From: Hermodice carunculata
Lineage: Eukaryota; Annelida; Polychaeta; Eunicida; Amphinomidae
Length of the DNA: 64,000 nucleotides
Direction: 5' to 3'
Assembly: GCA_964020975.1 (NCBI GenBank)
Contig: OZ026628.1
Location: forward strand, 57,015,522-57,079,521
Position numbers and translations under genes: made by a program
Shown: positions 61,180-64,000 of the stretch, piece by piece
Numbering within the stretch: position 1 is the stretch's first letter
How the letters are laid out: each line of letters starts with the position of its first letter
The notes under the pieces: model-generated
The model's input: only the letters and a program-made list of their open reading frames with translations
Told to the model about the DNA's origin: nothing
The model's database searches: none

Positions 61180-61600
61180 ATCCTTTTCTGTCTTTATGCC
61201 TTTCCATCATTCCGTCTTTACATCTTTGTCTTTCTTTCCATCTTTCTCTATTTCTGTCTTTCCACCTTTCTGTATTTCTGTCTATTCATCTTTCACTTTC
61301 TTTCTGCTTCATTTGCCTTCTCATTTTCTTGTGTCCTTCCAGCTTTGTCTTTCCACATTTCTCTCTTTTTCTTTCCATTTTTATTATCTCTCCATGTTTT
61401 TGTCTTTCCACCTTTATTTATGTTCCCCTTTTTAATCTTTCTATCTCTCTCTTTCTGTCTCCACCTTTCTGTCTTCATCTTTCTCTCTTCTGTCTTTCCT
61501 GTCTCTCAGGTCTTTCTTCTTGCTTCTCTCTGTCTCTCAGCATCTCTGCCCCAGTGTATCTGTCTCTCTTCCTCTGCCTTTCTGTCTCCATCTGCTTCTT
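61180..61600 (+). repeat. Pyrimidine-rich tract (TTTCTGTC-like)
   Basis: About 420 bases made of irregular 'tttctgtcttt', 'ccatctttct' and 'ctctgtctctc' units on the plus strand. The long Leu/Ser/Phe/Cys frames through it (up to 264 codons with upstream DNA) are artefacts of strand bias. The MITE at 61,603 abuts its end. Confidence 0.9.
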
Positions 61601-61602
61601 AA

Positions 61603-61815
61603 CCCTTTCCCCCTTAAACCGGCCAAAACCGGCTGGTGGTCAAGTGTCGTCTGCTTCAGTGTTTTTGACTAATTTCAACAGTTATGAAAATACAATTTGA
61701 CTGAGAATTGTACATGAGACTTATCAAGATCACATGCCCCAGGTCAACAGCTTTCCTTAGCATGGGTTGGGCACTTAGTGCCCAAGCAAAGTCAAGGAAC
61801 GATGTTGGCTCAGTC
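61603..61815 (+). mobile_element. Hairpin MITE copy near the third module
   Basis: Starts ctt|aa-preceded CCCTTTCCCCCTTAA and follows the 33.5 kb copy nearly base for base to 'gggttgggcacttagtgccc', then a degraded second stem side ('aagtcaaggaacgatgttgg') and 'ctcagtctt'. The 3' end is lost. Confidence 0.75.
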
Positions 61816-62146
61816 TTAATTTACCGGTGATGTGCTGTAATGAGGAAATTATGGTTTAAGGTATTCATTTACATGAACATGAAAACTAGATGAATGATAG
61901 AAACTTTTCAACCAGGTTGCAGTCTTTAAAGAAATATTAAAAAATACGCAAAACCAGAAATCTATCCATAATTGGTAGAAACATTGTGATCAAGACCTTA
62001 GCTGCATCTGAATTATTGTACCCTCCTGTTCAATGCTGAATGTACAGGCAGAATTTATGCAGAATCTGCAGTCAAGTATTTATATATATATATTTGGAAG
62101 AGTGGTATTGCAAAGGTTAAAAATAGAATTATGCATAGAAAGATAA
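61816..62146. other. Spacer between MITE and third module copy
   Basis: Unique AT-rich DNA with a short TA run near 62,080-62,091. No match to the arms and no terminal motif at the module breakpoint. Confidence 0.5.
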
Positions 62147-63073
62147 AACCCGAAAAATATTTTCGAACGTGATTGTGTGTAAAGGATTCGCGTCCAGGAG
62201 GACGACGTCAAGGAAAAACATATCTCGAAATGTGCCTTTTCCTAATGAAAATATACAATTATCTGAGACCTCCAAATGTTGTTAGGTTGTAAAGTGTACA
62301 AAAACATGAGATGTGAATGTTCTGAATGTTCAGAGCGTAAATAGCATGAAGGTGTTCACCATTTTGCCACAAAGCATTGATATTTCTCTGGATTGTAGCG
62401 ATTCCTTGCATTGGGGTCGAAGCAGGCAATACTGTTTAATTGGCATACAAACATGCCTTGCTGTATCCATTACATGTACAAACTTCATAACAATATGATT
62501 TATGACATTAATATTAATCATCAAAACAGAACAAACACTGCACTACTCCATCGCATAGATCAGCTGTATGCAAATGTGTGAGCTCACTTCAGCATTTGAA
62601 GAAATATGAGAAAATAACATCCAGTTTCCTCTATTCCCACAGGTTAATCCCACTCGTGGTTGCATGCCATCTGCACAGATATACAATAAGAATTGGGACA
62701 TTACAACATTGCAGAACATGTGTGTTGTTTGCAATTTTGAAGTTCTTCCATTAGGACAATGCATCGTAACATATTCATTTCTGCGATATCTTTCATAATA
62801 TATGCGTACAAACTTTATGGTTCTTACCTCTCTCTTGGCAAGATAGCCAGTTAGGATCATCACAACGTTCGACATACTTGTAGCTGTCCAGAATGAAACG
62901 GGACTCTTCAAACGCATTGATGTTAGAACAGTCCCGTTCGTCCGTTCCATCTACACAGTCAAGGGTTATGCACATAATCTTGAATGTGAGATGCACCCTT
63001 TGCTACTGCAGTGGAGGTACAAATACCCGCATGTACATTTTGGTAGCATACACTCGTTCAAAGATAAATTATA
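62147..63073 (-). pseudogene. GRL101-like LDLa/LRR receptor fragment, third copy
   Basis: Equivalent to right-arm 43,210-44,136 (offset about 18,937). It starts abruptly inside the LRR unit at 'acccgaaaaatattttcg', so later LRR units are absent. It carries the same LDLa frame break and only a few substitutions (for example NVEMSQF to NVVMSQF). Confidence 0.75.
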
Positions 63074-64000
63074 CGTATAAGACAAAAGAAAAAAATATGT
63101 AAGACGAAAGACGCAGGTAACAATTACATGTTTATCCATAAAACACATGTGGTTGCATTGGGTGTCATCAGCTCCTCCTACGGAGGTAACAATCTGACAC
63201 GCCATCACTGTAATGTTCTGCTATAAAGTTACCATTTTGATACCGGTACTGAAGCCCTATACACTTCAGTTCTACGCAAAATGATAGACTTTGGCAAACA
63301 AAGGTGTTCCAATCATGATAACAATGCTCTGCTGACTGGTTGAAAACATGTAACTGTTAATCAATGAAAGTCATATTATTCTTCAGCTTAGTTTCAAAAA
63401 AAGCAAGACAGTAACGAAAATCCCTAACATATGGATATTATTATCAAATTCCATTTCCGCTGGCTTCATTATTGGGGTTGAACAATTTCTCTTTGTGTCC
63501 ATGGTGATGTAATGTTTTGCGTTCGTGAGATTGCAAAGCTTCCAGTCCCAGACGAATCAAACATATTTTTCAAATCTGAGTTCAAAAAAAGAACGTTTCC
63601 AATGGAGCAGACCATCATGTTTATTCTGTTCTGCAAATGGATGACTGGTTTCTTCATAATAGATATGTAAGATGCTGCCGCAAAAAATATATTGCCACCC
63701 ATATACGAACACTATATTTGGATGTCTTTGCACTGCATTTTTCTTGTAATGAGATAAGAAAAGAGACACACATCATAAACATGAAGCCACTGTCTACGAC
63801 ATATTAATTGTCTTTTGCTTTAATTTCACAACCAAAGGTTGCAGATTTATGTATGTCAAAATTTAAATGAGTGTATGCCCAGCAGTCAAGAAGAGAAATA
63901 TTACTGATTTTAGATCTGTGCATTACAAATAATAGACTTACATTTGTGTATTTAATCCTCAAAATGTGTCTGTGTTATGGATAGCGTGATGATGTAAAGG
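62147..64000 (-). repeat. Third, partial copy of the arm module, cut by window end
   Basis: Aligns to 43,210-45,062 in the right arm without large gaps. The left breakpoint is at 62,147; the right end is unknown because the window ends. Sequence before 62,147 does not match the arm. Confidence 0.95.

Noticed and set aside
60906-61700. 264-codon open frame, Leu/Ser/Phe/Cys-rich, looking like a membrane protein
   Set aside because: Most of it is the pyrimidine-rich repeat read as codons; overlapping frames in the same tract look alike and no domain is present.

Overview
This is AT-rich, intron-rich animal nuclear DNA, full of microsatellites and short repeats, with no bacterial-style gene packing. 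Two gene relics point to a lophotrochozoan, most likely a mollusc. One is an animal chitin synthase on the minus strand (11.6-16.7 kb). The other is a receptor module of LDL-receptor class A (LDLa) domains plus leucine-rich repeats (LRR), of the kind found in molluscan GRL101-like receptors; it is present three times. I found no complete intact protein-coding gene. Almost all recognisable coding sequence is relic or isolated exon.

Layout. 0-11.6 kb: intergenic DNA with LINE scraps (about 2.1, 3.35 and 6.1-6.5 kb), a dispersed non-coding repeat here called R1 (3.1-3.8 and 10.25-11.49 kb), microsatellites, and two unidentified exon candidates near 8.3-8.9 kb. 11.6-16.7 kb: four collinear chitin synthase exons with several splice sites still visible but with in-frame stops. 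17-30.9 kb: mostly nothing, with an L1-like LINE 3' part (20.9-22.1 kb), several 2-copy tandem duplications, a TATA box followed by two tiny spliced exons (24.9-25.2 kb), a PP2C-like exon scrap (28.8 kb) and a second LINE reverse transcriptase relic (29.6-30.3 kb).

30.9-52.6 kb is the main structure: a large inverted repeat. The left arm (about 30,872-39,862) and right arm (about 42,757-52,614) match as reverse complements over about 9 kb, with an unmatched loop of about 2.9 kb. The arms differ by a few percent where sampled and by clean indels: about 235 bp extra on the left, and about 1.03 kb plus a 163-bp tandem duplication extra on the right. Each arm carries the broken LDLa/LRR module, an R1 copy, a roughly 137-bp-period array and a hairpin-bearing MITE. 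A third, partial copy of the module starts at 62,147 in right-arm orientation and runs off the window end.

52.6-61.6 kb is largely featureless apart from a weak exon candidate, a probable dispersed repeat and a pyrimidine-rich tract. A MITE of the family seen in both arms sits just before the third module copy.

The most unusual features are the inverted repeat with its extra third copy, and a family of hairpin elements. One hairpin is a perfect 67-nt palindrome, and a second copy has different stem bases that still pair. No genes here can be read as a working operon or pathway. All identities come from reading motifs by eye; no database search was run.
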